Below are positions 42,101 to 54,165 of a stretch of DNA of 64,000 nucleotides, one piece after another (the stretch's first letter is position 1; each line of letters starts with the position of its first letter). Origin of the DNA: Aphelocoma coerulescens. Lineage: Eukaryota; Chordata; Aves; Passeriformes; Corvidae. The translations under genes were made by a program, and so were the position numbers. The stretch is taken from contig NC_091014.1 in NCBI RefSeq assembly GCF_041296385.1, positions 51,354,078 through 51,418,077 on the forward strand. Direction: 5' to 3'. The notes beneath the pieces are model-generated. The model was given only the letters and a program-made list of their open reading frames with translations. It ran no database searches and was not told where the DNA came from.

Positions 42101-45100
42101 AAATAAGTCCACTGGCATTTTTAACAGTTCTCAGCATCTGTGGAGGAGCCTGGAAGGACAGCCTGAAGATGCAATTCACTTTGCTCTCCAGAAAGCATAA
42201 GCAGAAGCAGTCCTGCCTTGCTACTGAGAAAATGGGACATTATGTCTTGAGCCACTCTGAAGTCTCCCACATCATTTATTGCCCACACTGAAACACGACC
42301 TGCTGTGGAGATGTTACGCTTCTAGCCATGGAGAGAAAAGCCTGTAGCATAGAGCAGAGGTTTTGTAGCAGCTGCTGAAAGAAACCCCATTATTTCTGAT
42401 TACCAGTGAAAGTCCCTTGATCTGTCTTCACCATGAAGTTAAGTGGCAGAGGCGTTGGACTGAAGGAGATGTTTAGGATTTAACACCTTTCAAAAAGTAC
42501 TTCTCTCTACCCCTTTCTCTTGCCACAGCTTAATTTCAGCTGCCATTTCTCAAAATACACCTTCCTCAGCAGCCAGGAAAATTGGCTCCTGTGTTCAGGG
42601 GAGGGAGGGAAAATTGTCACATTGGACAGCTCCACCTCTCCTCCCTTGGCTTCTCTTGCGGAGTTTGTGCACAGATTTAAGAATGAATTAGTCTATACCA
42701 CATGCCATCCATCACAGGCTGCAGGGGTACTACAAGAAGGACCTAGAACAATCAAGCATCACCCTTGCAGAGGCAACTGCACCTTACAATGTTGCATTAA
42801 AAACTGCTGCTGTAAAACAGGTAATAAGAAAAGAACACTTGCCCACGGCCACAGGTCAGAAGATCACTGGTACTCAGCATGGCTTCAAGACAGAGAACTA
42901 CAAGCTGTCAAAATTTTCCTTTTCTCAAGTAAACAAATTTGTTGGGAATGGCTGTACAGAGGAAATTCTCATTCTGGGACAATAAATATTGAACCAATTT
43001 ATACCAGAAATATGCCCCTTTGTAAACTATATTGTCAAAAGACTGAGGATGGAAATCAAAGCAAATAAAATTGTGTCTTCCTTAGGTGGATTTAGAAAAG
43101 AGATCATCACAGACAGTTTTAGTGACCTGCAGCAAGACCCTTTAGGAGCTTCCTCTGAATGTGGCAAACTGCAAGAGGTAACAGACATCATTGTGAGCTT
43201 TGGTCTGAACTCTTCTTTCATAGCCATGGCCACACAACTGCAAGTAGTCCAAATGACCATAACATAAACAGGAAGAAAAGTATTGCCTCCACAGCATGAG
43301 GCTCCCCTTTCAACAAGTGCTGATGAAAGCAGTCTCTGTAGGTCAGTCCATCCACAAGCCAGAAGGTTTCTCTTTCTGCAGATGCACCAACAGAAAGAGG
43401 AAGCTTCGCCTCATGCACTGTTGCAGTACAAGGGCTTGAGGAGCTCGCCAGGCTGCTGGAGTGCTCCTCCCTTACTGACCAAGTCCCACTTCCTGGGACT
43501 TCTTCTGGCAGGCTGACCACAATCCATCAGTCATCTTGCTAAAGAAATTAGCTAAGGAATCGTCCTAACCCAGGCAAAGGCCACTTTGATTGATTCCTCT
43601 TCTTTTGAAATCTTGATTAACAATGGAGTGAACTTCCACTCTGATATGTCACTTCGTGTATTCCACATTTCACAGTTCCCTACTATCCTGCATCTCCTCC
43701 AGTCGAAGTGTGTTGCCCTTGTCCCCTGCCCTCCCTCCCATTCCTTAGCAGTCCTGGGACTCACTTGGTGCAAGAGAGAAGCCCTATGAGAAAACTTTCT
43801 CCAGAAGAGAAGCCAGAAAAAGAAGGACAAGTAGTTTATTAGGCAACAAGGATGCTCCAGGCACCACAGATGTAAGATTTGCCAAACCTCATAACATCAT
43901 TAGGTTTATTTATTTCCCATTCTCTATTGTGTATTATTTCAATCTCTCCAAGTGCAATAGCAATAAAATTGAAAAACATCCATGGAAACACTTCCAATTA
44001 ACACAAGGTCAGAAAAAATGACATTAGAGACCTCCATAGCCCATAAAGAAGAAAAACATCTGAGAAACAGCCTCAGCAAGCAGGCAGGCAGTGCAACTTG
44101 TCTTAAAGGTCAGCAACCTTTTGCCTGGGTTTTACCAAGAGCACAGAAGAAAGTATCAGTGTCTAGCACCCTGTGTGAAGATCACACTACCTGTAAGCTA
44201 CATGCACAAACTTGATTTCAATCCAGGCTGAAAGACAAACCTATAAAATACTGAGGATGCAAAGCCACAGAGGGCTCTGAAGAACAGATTCAGTACCTTC
44301 AGTTGCACCAGAAACACAAAACAAGGTAGATCCACTCCTGAAACAATATGTACTGTAGGGTCCGTGTATGAGCACTATTCAATGAAATATCTCTAACCTA
44401 ACTATGACTTTGGCACAGGCTCCTATACACCCAGTAGCAAGAGAGATGATGACTGCAGTAAGAAGGGAACAAAACACAACAAGTAAAATCAAAACAAAGA
44501 CATTTTAAAATAGCTGTGGTGCTATTTCTTGTCTGCATGTCCAACACAAAATAGATGGGACACCCTGGTACTGGGAGATCAGCCATCCAGTCTCATTTCA
44601 TGGGCAAATTGGAACACAGTCTAGTGCTTTTCTGAGCCCTTGTGGCCTCTTCCAGTGAAGTCTGAGCCTTGAAAACTACCAAAAACTACCTCCGTGTGAG
44701 TGCCACTCACACTCACAAGGAGGTTTTATCCCCCAGACCAGCTACCCTTGTATAGATAAGCAATTACCTCTAACTACCCTGAAGCTGAAGTGAACAGAAT
44801 GGAGGTGTTAATGAAAAGCATGCATCTGACTCAGCAACTGGATCATGGTAATTACAACCTTCACAGCTTCCCTGTTCCCAAACCTAAGCTGAAATAGGTG
44901 AAGAAAATCAGAGGTTTTTCAGATCTACTTCTGTACAGGCAACTCAGAAACTACCTTCACCTGCAAGGAAACCCTCTGACAGGCAGGCAAATAAAGGGGG
45001 AGGTCATCTACTTTGGAAGATAGGTGTTTGCAGTATCTCTTAGATCTTCTCACAAAAGGCTGGTAACCTGTCTCCTTCTCTTTCTATAGAGGCCATGGTG

Positions 45101-45634
45101 GTGTCAGAAAATCCTTGAAATCAGTTCCAGTTTCCAGTGCTGCCAGTGCTATGCTGCACGTAGATAGTTGACTGGCCATGTGGCAGTCAGTATTCAGTTC
45201 ACTGCTCTGCAAAGTGCTGCAGAAATAGATGACCAATAACTGCAAAATTTCAAGCAGAAATAACCTTGGCTTAGTCTCTTCCCCAAGATACAAGTTTGTA
45301 ATCAAGGATGCAGTCAATTTTCTTTCAACACGGATCTCATGAGAGTCATTTATTTTAACCCTTCCCACCTCTTCCCCCTTTTCTTGGCTATCTTCCTTTT
45401 CTGACTTTGCTGAGCTTTCTACCACAAGCCTGTCCAGCACTATCTGGAGGGACAATGCTGGGAGACCATGAAAAGACTTCCTAAGCATGTACATCTCACA
45501 TGAAGAACCAGGCAAGAGCTGCTGTCCCAACCCACCACATGACAGAGATTGTGCTTGTTCCCCAGAAAGGGCTGGGTCAGGAACTGCAGTACCATTTTTA
45601 CAGCATCAACATAACTCAGAATAGTCTGGTTTGC
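39188..45634. other. Intronic stretch without recognisable genes
   Basis: About 6.4 kb. A GA-rich tract lies at 39811-39881. The longest open frame of the window outside repeats, 182 codons on the plus strand at 42520-43068, lies here; it has no signal peptide, no domain and uneven composition, and I regard it as chance. No transposon could be named. Confidence 0.55.
39811..39881. repeat. GA-rich simple repeat
   Basis: A polypurine tract with a G7-type run followed by gagagagagagagaaaag. It is interrupted and without coding meaning. Confidence 0.8.
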
Positions 45635-45812
45635 AGCAACAGAAGTGGGAGAGGGCAGAAAGCAGCAAGGAAAAGACACAAGCTTTGCATGTCTCTGTAG
45701 AGGATGGTATCTGGGTGGTCTGTGAGAGAGGCCTTTCAAGGACAGAACACTTCTTTTTTTGCTTTAATTTTTAGGAACTCTCTTGCAAAGTTGTGATGCT
45801 GTCTAAATATTT
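45635..45812 (+). repeat. 178 bp direct duplication, copy 1
   Basis: This segment, from agcaacagaagtgggagagg to tgctgtctaaatattt, recurs at 46566-46743 in the same orientation. I count six substitutions and no indels, about 96.6 percent identity. Sequences outside the 178 bases differ on both sides, so it is not a simple tandem duplication. It has no terminal inverted repeats and no LTR-type ends. Confidence 0.92.
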
Positions 45813-45931
45813 CTCATTCATTCTTATATCTCCTTCCAATAATTTCTGTATACTTCTTGCCACACAGCTGTGCCCATGTTCACCATACTCTTCATAAGCC
45901 CTCAATAGGGATTGCAGCTTCAGATTTGTCC

Positions 45932-46085
45932 AGGATCACAGAATCACAGAATGGCTTGAGGTGGAAGAGACTTTGAAGATCATCCAGTCCCAACCCACCT
46001 GCCACATGCAGGGACACCTTTCACTAGATGAGGTTTCTCAAAGCCCCATCCAACTGTCCTTGAACACTTTCAGGATCTCAACCTT
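45932..46085 (-). mobile_element. CR1 LINE fragment, extreme 3' end
   Basis: The plus strand begins with the CR1 tail repeat (atcacagaatcacagaatgg), then 'aagatcatccagtcccaac', 'gggacacctttcactagatg' and 'aaagccccatccaactgtcc'. About 150 bases remain, on the minus strand. It sits between the two 178 bp repeat copies. Confidence 0.88.
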
Positions 46086-46565
46086 GAACTGATTTCCATC
46101 CCTAGCTTTTTCCTCAGAAACCAACGTTTGGTTATTCCATCAGCATCTGCACAGCTTTGCTTTTATCATTGCAGAACATTCTGGAGCAGAGAGAGATGAT
46201 AATTTCCTCTGAAGGAGGTACAGTGGCTAAGAGTATGTTCTTTTTTTAATACCAGAATCATCTGGTTCATGTTTCTGGCTTCCTGAAGCACACAAAAATA
46301 TCCATTTGAATAGAAATGAGACGAGGTCCCTGACATAGCTTCTGTTGCTGAAAATTATAGAATAGTAGTCAAAAATTTGAAATAAAAAACAAAGCAAACA
46401 AAAAAAAATATGTGCCTGTTTGTAGCCATAAAAGACTCTAGAGTGTCACTTTTCAATCTTTCAGAATTCTCAAAAAAGCTAGGGTGTCTCAATGAAAATA
46501 AGCACTTCAAATAAATAAAAAAAAAAAAATTGAAATACTAACTTTCCACCAGAAAAACTTTCAGA

Positions 46566-46743
46566 AGCAACAGAAGTGGGAGAGGGCAGAAGGCAGCAAG
46601 GAAAAGACACAAGCTTTACATGTCACTATAGAGGATGGTATCTGGGTGGTCTGTGAGAGAGGCCTTTCAAGAACAGAACACTTCTTTTTTTGCTTTAATT
46701 TTTAGGAACCCTCTTGCAAAGTTGTGATGCTGTCTAAATATTT
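46566..46743 (+). repeat. 178 bp direct duplication, copy 2
   Basis: Second copy of the segment at 45635-45812, offset by 931 bases. It is followed immediately by an AT-rich tract, and preceded by a poly-A-containing area (46506-46528). The substitutions are scattered along its length. Confidence 0.92.
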
Positions 46744-46785
46744 AACTATTAATTATTACATATTAAATATTAAATATTAACTGCA
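46739..46785. repeat. AT-rich tract with attaaat units
   Basis: Imperfect repeats of tattaaatattaaatatta directly after copy 2 of the 178 bp duplication. Confidence 0.7.
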
Positions 46786-49700
46786 AGTTAATTCAATAGG
46801 AGTTGCTTTAGGCCAGAGTAACTCAAATACATGTTTGCATATGTAGGCCTCTTTCCCAGGACCTGCACTTACGTATTGCAACAAATCAGCATCAACAGCT
46901 CTTCAGGTTACATATCCCTGAGACAAAGCCCCCGTGAGCAGGATGGACAAACCAGTGCTTCTTCCAGGATAATAGTCACACTTCCATAATATGAAGAGCT
47001 TCATTATATCCCTTTTGGTGCATTTGTCTACATGAAATTATACTTACGAGTTTGCCTTCACGGGACAATTTACCAGTAGAAGCCATACTAATTGAGAAGT
47101 CCTCAGCTTGAAGTCTCTGCCTGACCTTCTATCATCCCTTTAGAAAACCTTCACTGCCTTTCACTTCAACTCTGCACATCTGTACTCGTCTCAGGGACAG
47201 TAACTGAGGTGGGACAGAGCACCCAGCACAAGGGCAGAAAGGTAGCACACAACATCCCAAGTGCTTGAGACATGGGCTTCATCTTCACCTTGCATCCTTT
47301 TTTATCTACTTTGACCCTGGATGCATAGCAAGCCAAGGCAAACAGCAACCCCCCATAACATCCTTCTCCTGTGCTGGCTCTACAGAAAGGTTCAATAATC
47401 CCCAAGGCCTCCCTCTGCTGGGTGCCTCCATTTTGATTCCAGAACCGACATCTAATATCCCCAAACTCTATTTCTGCCCACTGTTCCCCACTTCTGCTCT
47501 CCATGTTTCTCATTGTGCCCCTTCACATACTTCACATGTGCCACTTAGTCTCTGAGGGCTTCTCCTAAACCATCTTCTGACCTTCCCACAGGTCCACCCA
47601 TTTGGCTCTTGAGCCTCTTCTTTAGTCGTCCCTGCGGTGCCCTCTCCACTGCAGCAGCCCTCAGGGAATGTGAACACTCTTTGGGGGATAGGTCATCACT
47701 GCAGCTGGCCCTGAGCTGCCAGGAGAAGTCCTTACTGTGGACACACACAGCTTATCCAGGACCTCTGGAAAGTAGTGCCAACAGAGTGACAGCACCTGTG
47801 AAGCAGAGAGGAGACATTGCCAGGACCCACACTTGTCCTACTTGGGCCTGTTTGAGGCTGATCTTTTCAGGCTCCCTCTGTACCAAAGGAAGCAAAGGTG
47901 CCTTTGAGCAGGTTTCTGACTTTTAGGCACTTTGAATTGCCTCCTGGAAGAGTCAGTCTCATGACTGATCACCTCATGAATGAGGTCCAACTTTGTAAAT
48001 TTTGCTTCCCTTTTTCCTGGGATCCCAAACTCTGATCCTTCTCAGAAACAGTGGCATCAAGCAGCACCCCAGCTACCAGTGAGGCTTTGTGCTAAGCTCC
48101 CCCTGTCCTGTGAGACTGCTTGGAGGTCCTGTTTTTCTCAGCTGCCCTCATCATCCACATCCTCTACCTACTCCTGCAGGCACTGCACAAAAAAGGCAGA
48201 GATCCCCTTTCTGGAACAGGACTTGAAAACACCTAATCTTTTGCTCACATTTCCTTCATCTCAGATCCCAGCTGAAATCACGGGGAACTTTTTTCCTCCC
48301 TTACCTACCCCTTTCACTGCCCTCTGTCAGAATTATTCAGCTCTCTGAAGCATTACCAGATACACTATGTAGGAAAGATATGGCAGAAGAAATTAAATAG
48401 TATTGTTAGGTATCTATAATTACCCCAAGTCATTTTTTTCCACAGTGCAGCAATTTGAAATCTCTCACAGCACTCTCTTTGGAAAGCAGATGTTGACCAT
48501 GTCAGCTGTGTGCTAAGAATGCATTTTCATGAGTTGCGTTTCTTGGAATTTGCAAAGTGGTGGTGGTGGCAGAGGGGGATGATCCTGGAAAATTCCACCC
48601 GTGCAGGCACAAAGCAGGCAGTGCAGAGACCTGCCAGCCTCCTTAGGGCACCAGGGGCTTCTCAGCCACCTCTCTCTGTCATGGCACCAACTGGGCCTGC
48701 TCCCATCAAGCAAAGGAAATTTCTTCTACATTCCTGCCCATAGGAAGGCAGGCAGGGCTGCTGGGGGAAGAGCAAATCTGGGAGAGGGAGGGTTTCTCCT
48801 GGGGGTAGGGAGGGTTGTGCTGCTCTCCCTCCAGAGCAACACACTGACAGACATGGAACAATGAAAATGAAAAATTCAGTGGATGTCTCTGCTGTCAGTC
48901 CCTCTCCATCTCCCTCCCATGTGGTCTGTTCTGTCCCACAGTCAACAGCTACAGCAACCACGCTCCCAGCACATCCATCAGACTACTGTTCTGAATCTTC
49001 TAAAAGAACCTACTCTTTCCCCAATATTACATTTAAACGCACTTTTGGTCTACCCCCTGCCTCCCCATTACTCTTTAATTACATTCACTTGGATTGTATT
49101 AAAGAAGTGCTTCCTTTTCTTACTGATTATTCCCTTCAAACACTTGCAGAAAATTATCATACTCCCTATCTAGCAAAAATATATATTTGGGAAAAATCTA
49201 CCCTCTGGAACCAGACAAGGGTCCAGTGAAATACAGGTGAGCCAGAGAAAGCAGGTTTTAACTAAAGTTCAAGTAACACTGCACAACAAACCCAGGGAAT
49301 TCTTCAGAGTGTTTATTTGAGACAGGGGACTTCTTAATGGAGAAAGTTCCTAGTGCCAATTTCACTAGACTGTACTCTTTTAATCTTTATTTGTAAGACA
49401 GTGTCTCCATTAGTCCCAGGCTGGATCAAGGTGTCTGAGCAATGAACGGGAAAATATATACACACACAGGACTTATTCTGGACCCAAACAGGAGACAGAG
49501 CATGGATAGAACAAATGTTCAAACAGAGACACAGAGAGTTCTCTACGGGCCTGTTCCTCAGACTTTCCAAAAGCCAAGACCTCAAACAGAAGTCACCTGT
49601 AAGAAAAGGAACAGGGCATGAAGCTGGTGGAAACTACAAATGCAGGCTGATCTATAGGCATAGGACAAGCTCAAGGAAAGCAGCTGTCCACAAGTAGCCC

Positions 49701-50333
49701 CTGTCAAAGGCGAAAAAAGCTACAGAAATGAGATGCTGCCATAAGCCCAGCAGTCTTTACAAAGCAAACATAATTTAATGCAGCAATACAAAGAACTCTG
49801 GCCTCAGTGAAAATGAGCACACATCTAATAAGGAAAGCAAATAGCTCCCACTTCTAAAAAAGAACAAAAGTAAAGGACTAGCCTGAAAGAAGTGACCTGA
49901 GCAATCCTGAATTTTTAAAACACTCAGATGATGCTTAGAGCAAACAGTTAAATTCAGCGTGCCAGAGCTGATCTCCGGCAGCAGACTGCAGAATGGACTC
50001 TTTCTGCTTTTTCCACATCTTGGATGGTGAGACTGTTGCATGACACTGTTTAGACTGGAAAACTTGCAGCACACCTCTGCTGTCCAGTGCTGCACCCAAT
50101 ATAAGTTGATTTACCAGCAAAGACTAATTCCTCTCAAAAACCACATGATTACATAAACCAGGATGGATCTACAGGGAGAACAAAAAGATGTGCAACACCT
50201 ATTAGCATTGGCACTGCATTGTGCAGTTTCTCCAGTCACACAAGTGCCCACACTGCAGGCTCCACCACTGGCCAAAATGGTGTTCTGATGAAGTTGTGCA
50301 AAAAAAGATTTTTTTCAAAGCAATCTATGAACA

Positions 50334-50335
<2 letters not shown>

Positions 50336-50374
<39 letters not shown>
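50336..50374 (+). repeat. Homopolymer A run of 39 bases
   Basis: An uninterrupted run of 39 A directly after acaat, so that an aataaa hexamer abuts it. It may be an expanded mononucleotide repeat or the tail of an unrecognised retroposed sequence. I could not identify a source for the upstream 200 bases. Confidence 0.9.
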
Positions 50375-50376
<2 letters not shown>

Positions 50377-52100
50377 AAAGGTATTGTTTCAATCTAAACC
50401 CAGGTTTGTTTGCTTTTTAGAATTTTCCACTTATCAAACTCAGTCATTCAACATACACAAAAAAATCATGTTCTTTACCAGACATGAATAATAAAAATGA
50501 TGGAAATTTGGATCGAAACACACATCTGCAGAGACACGTCAATACTCACTAGCAACGAAGTACCAATTAAAAAAATCTAAAAAAAAATAAAATCCCAGCG
50601 AGGCTCTGGGTTCTGGGGGAAGATGCTGCCATTTTCTCCTCCACATCACCTTTGTGAATGGTATCTAAAGGCTTTTGTAAGTCTACATGAAAACACCAAG
50701 ATGTCAGTTTTCATTTACAGCAATAAAACTTCCAAAATAAATCCTCCATATCTGGCCAAAATTAATTAATGTTTTCATTGATCCTGAACTATGTTTTTTC
50801 ACAGACTCATTTGTTCCTCCCACCATTTGTTCTTCCACACATATGGAAATTTGTTCCATATTTCTGAGGCTCGGGCATTGTCATCTGGAAAGGGAAGGAC
50901 ACAGGCCTTATCACTCCTCTTATTTAATGATCCATGTCATTTTCCCCACAAACAGACTTTGTGGACAAAGTTGGCCAGAACCTAATTAAAAATTCCTCGC
51001 CTCCTTCTGTTTGAGACTCCTGTTCCTTACCTTACATGGCTGTGCAGCGCTATTTTGCATCATTAAACAGCCTAAACCCATTCCACCACTTGAGCAGCTG
51101 AATGTTACTCACAGTGAAATGTTGCCTCTATGTTAATTTCACAAAGCGCTTAGGATCCTTCTCGAAGGAAGGAACAATGGAAATGTAAGTCATTATCGTG
51201 TACGGGAACTGAGGAAATAAACCTAAGGGAAACAAGCACCAGAAACTGTCACACAAAATGCAGACCGATTCGAAAGCTCAAACGGGAACAAGACAACGGC
51301 TGTCAAGCAGCCTTTCAGGCTTGGCATGGTGGGAGACATTGCAGCATGCAGCTAGCCCGGCAGAAGGAAATTAAATAAGACTGTCAAACTGCTGACTCAG
51401 CAGAAGACAGCACAACTCCCAGCACATTTTAGAATTAAACCCAGGTCAGTAAATGCCAGGTCCTTTCACAAGGAAGAAAGGCCAAAGGATGGTCACAGAA
51501 ACTCAGACAACACTGCAAGGCAACGAAAGAGTCAGTGCCAGGATCTGACGTTACCAAAGGCAGTCTGAAAAAATTATAGACTCGGGGAAAACAGTTCCGG
51601 CACAGGGAAAACAAATGATGCTGAACATATTGTATGCTCAAATCGATGAGACTGAGAACATGCCAGAGTTCATGGGCAGCAAGAGTAACTCAAGCACAGA
51701 GTAGCTCCAGTGATAACCACACTTTTAACACTGAAATACCTTTGAAAAAACAGCAGAGAAGTTAACACATAACAGTGCAGAGAAGACCACAAGGGAAAAA
51801 ACTGTTCTGGTCTAGTAAAAAATACTGTCAAGATGCAGTTCAGCATCAAGCCAAGTCAACCACATACAACCAGGGTTCAAACACAAAACAAGGAGCATGT
51901 GAGAACAAGCACGGGAACACCGGCCAGAACCAACACCAGAGGAGAGAAACAAACTGAGCCAAACACAACAAACAAGCTATTTCTTACTGAAAAAAAGTCT
52001 GAGCCATTTCATATTAAGAAAACCTTATTTCAAATTCATTCAGAAGCAAATGTGGCCAGACTTTTACTGAAGGAAAAGCAAACTGCCAAAATCTTACCAG

Positions 52101-52160
52101 AAACAAATAGAGAAGAGAAGGAGGAGGAAGAGAAAGAAAAAGGCAAAAGAAAGAAAAACA
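52101..52160. repeat. Purine-rich low-complexity tract
   Basis: An A/G-rich stretch with gaggaggaagagaaagaaaa. The frame running through it gives a Lys/Glu-rich peptide that should not be taken as protein. Confidence 0.75.
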
Positions 52161-52755
52161 TAGGGTCCTATGAATATGCAACGCTTCCCTTCTCTCAAGC
52201 CCCATGGAAGGAAAAGAGAGCCTCCAGTTAATAACATTCAGATAATGTAAAAATAGAAAAAGCAAAGGATTCACAGGCCAAGCAAAGATGTCGTTGACAT
52301 GAGACAGTCTCAAGCAAATGCAACTGAACAGATGAAAACACACCCTCAGGCACTGGGGGCACATTCACTCACTGTGAGTCTCCTTCAGCTGAAGCTCTGC
52401 TAGTGCTTTCTCCAGACTCAGTTTGGTTGGCTGCTAGCTTTCTGTGCCCTCATCTCTTCATGCATTTCAAATCTTAAAGCTGCCTAAATTCCCATGCCTC
52501 CTTCATCTGCCTTTTCATGGCACAGTCTGGCCACCAAAAGCAACAGGAAATAAACTTCCTCTTCCAATGGCACCTGTGTGGTTCCTCGCTGCTACAGACT
52601 CCCTGAAGTGATTTCCAGTATGTGACTGGGCACAAAGCAAGGGAAAGTGAAAGTGGCTATGCTGTGTATCTATCCAGTATTGAGGGATACATAACCTCTT
52701 CATGTCACTCCTGAGTGGTGTACAGATGAAGTAAGTACTGTTGGGCTCATAAACA

Positions 52756-53235
52756 GTCACAGAATTACCGAATCTTAGAATATTCTCAGTTGGAAAGGAC
52801 CTACAAGCATCACTGAAGTCCAACTTCTGGCCCTGGACAGGACCATCCCAAGAATCACATCACATGCCTGAATGTTGTCCAGACGCTTCTTGAACTATGG
52901 CAGCCTTGATTCTATGACCACTGCCCTGGGGAGCCTGTTCCAGTGCCCAACCACCCTCTGGGTGAAGAAACTTTTCCTGATATTTAGCTTAAACCTCCCC
53001 TGGCTTCATGCCATATCCTTGCATCCTGTCACAGGTCACAGAGAAAAGAGATCAGTGTCTGCCTCTCTGCTTCCCCTCGTGAGGAACAGTTGGACTTGTT
53101 CCTTGTGGGTCTCTTACAACTCAGAATGTTCTGTGATTCTGTGAAGCTGTAGACTGCTATGACGTCTCTGCTCAGTCTCCTCCAGGTTGAACAAGCCAAG
53201 TGACCTCAGCCATTTCAGTCAGTTCACTCATACAT
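52756..53235 (-). mobile_element. CR1 LINE fragment, 3' end
   Basis: On the plus strand this is the reverse complement of a CR1 subfamily different from the copy at 4360. Landmarks are 'ttggaaaggacctacaagca', 'gtccaacttctggccctgga', 'cacatgcctgaatgttgtcc', 'ggggagcctgttccagtgcc', 'caaccaccctctgggtgaag' and 'aagtgacctcagccattt'. About 480 bases remain on the minus strand, sense with GRIN2B. The match to the remembered consensus is good, implying moderate age. Confidence 0.9.
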
Positions 53236-53989
53236 GGAATTTGGGGAAAAAGTTAATTCTTGTGCTCAGATTGAAATTAGGGACTAAATCAAACCACCTT
53301 CCTGGTTTTGGGGTTTTTTGGGGTTTTGGGTTTCTTTGAGGACGTTGTGGACTGATCAGGGATGACGATAGGATGGATCCCTGATACTGTGCTGTGATAG
53401 GAATATGTAATTACTGCATCCATGCCTGAAAGCTCATCTTCCCATAGCAAATCAGCTATCTCCTGCATTAAAATATGGATGCTTATATTCCCCAACATGC
53501 TGGGATGAAACATTCCCACAGTCAATGAAATGCTCATGATTAAAGGAACACAGATACACAGCAGCATCTGAGATGCCATGGAAACCTCCAAGCTGCTGGT
53601 AAGCAGAAGGGGTTTCAACCAGAAGTAGTGTGGCTCTGGCACTAGCACACCAGCTCTGCACTGGGAGTTTGTGCTGCATTCCAAGATGTGGCCTTACCAG
53701 GGTTTTTTTGGTTCTCTGCAAAGTTAGGATTATCCCCTCAGATGTTAAGAAGACTGGAAATTTTCCAGCAGCACTGGGTATTTTTGAGCTGTTGCACCTT
53801 CTCTGAGCTGCAGCTCTCCAAGCACCTTTACTGCTTTTCCCTGTCTGCCCTTCACACTCTCGATGAGGCTCCCATAAGCCTGCACAAAGCCAGTTATAAT
53901 TCTCCACTGCCTATCAAAGCCTTCACAAGAGTTAGGCAGTTGGTGTGTAAAGCCTGCTGCCTACCATGCTGACTAATGTTGTCTGATTG
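53236..53989. other. Unassigned intronic stretch with G/T runs
   Basis: It contains alternating G and T runs at 53303-53334 and two overlapping minus-strand frames (53289-53684, 53452-53907) without recognisable domains. Confidence 0.5.
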
Positions 53990-54165
53990 TTCCCTTGTAC
54001 TCCCCCGTTGGTCCATCTGTACCCATCTGCTACCTTTTGTCTTCTAATTAAAGTGTAACCACTTTGGGGTAGGAGCCACCTTTTTTGTTAGTGTTCACTC
54101 AGCTCCCTGCAGAGCAGAGTCCCAAGTCCATAACTGGGTGCTGGGGACAGCAATGATGATGTTCA
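53990..54165 (+). mobile_element. Possible ancient retroposon 3' end (L2/MIR- or L3-like)
   Basis: The order 'gttggtccatctgtaccc', 'taaagtgtaaccactttg' with 'gggtaggagccaccttttt', and 'gtccataactgggtgctgg' resembles the 3' tails of ancient amniote LINE/SINE families, which run 'tgtaagctctttggggcagg' and so on. The match is degraded and the family is uncertain. Confidence 0.4.

Larger units (their letters stand above)
46786..52755. other. Intronic stretch without recognisable genes
   Basis: About 6 kb. A 39-base A run is at 50336-50374 and a purine-rich tract at 52101-52160. The sequence at 51030-51240 is repeat-free and may be a conserved element. Open frames such as 47980-48348 and 48861-49229 have no recognisable product. 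Confidence 0.55.

Noticed and set aside
42520..43068. Open frame of 182 codons on the plus strand in the large intron
   Set aside because: It has no known domain, signal peptide or membrane span, and in 64 kb of six-frame sequence one frame of this size can arise by chance.
51901..52231. Lys/Glu-rich open frame on the plus strand
   Set aside because: It translates a low-complexity purine tract and has no domain.
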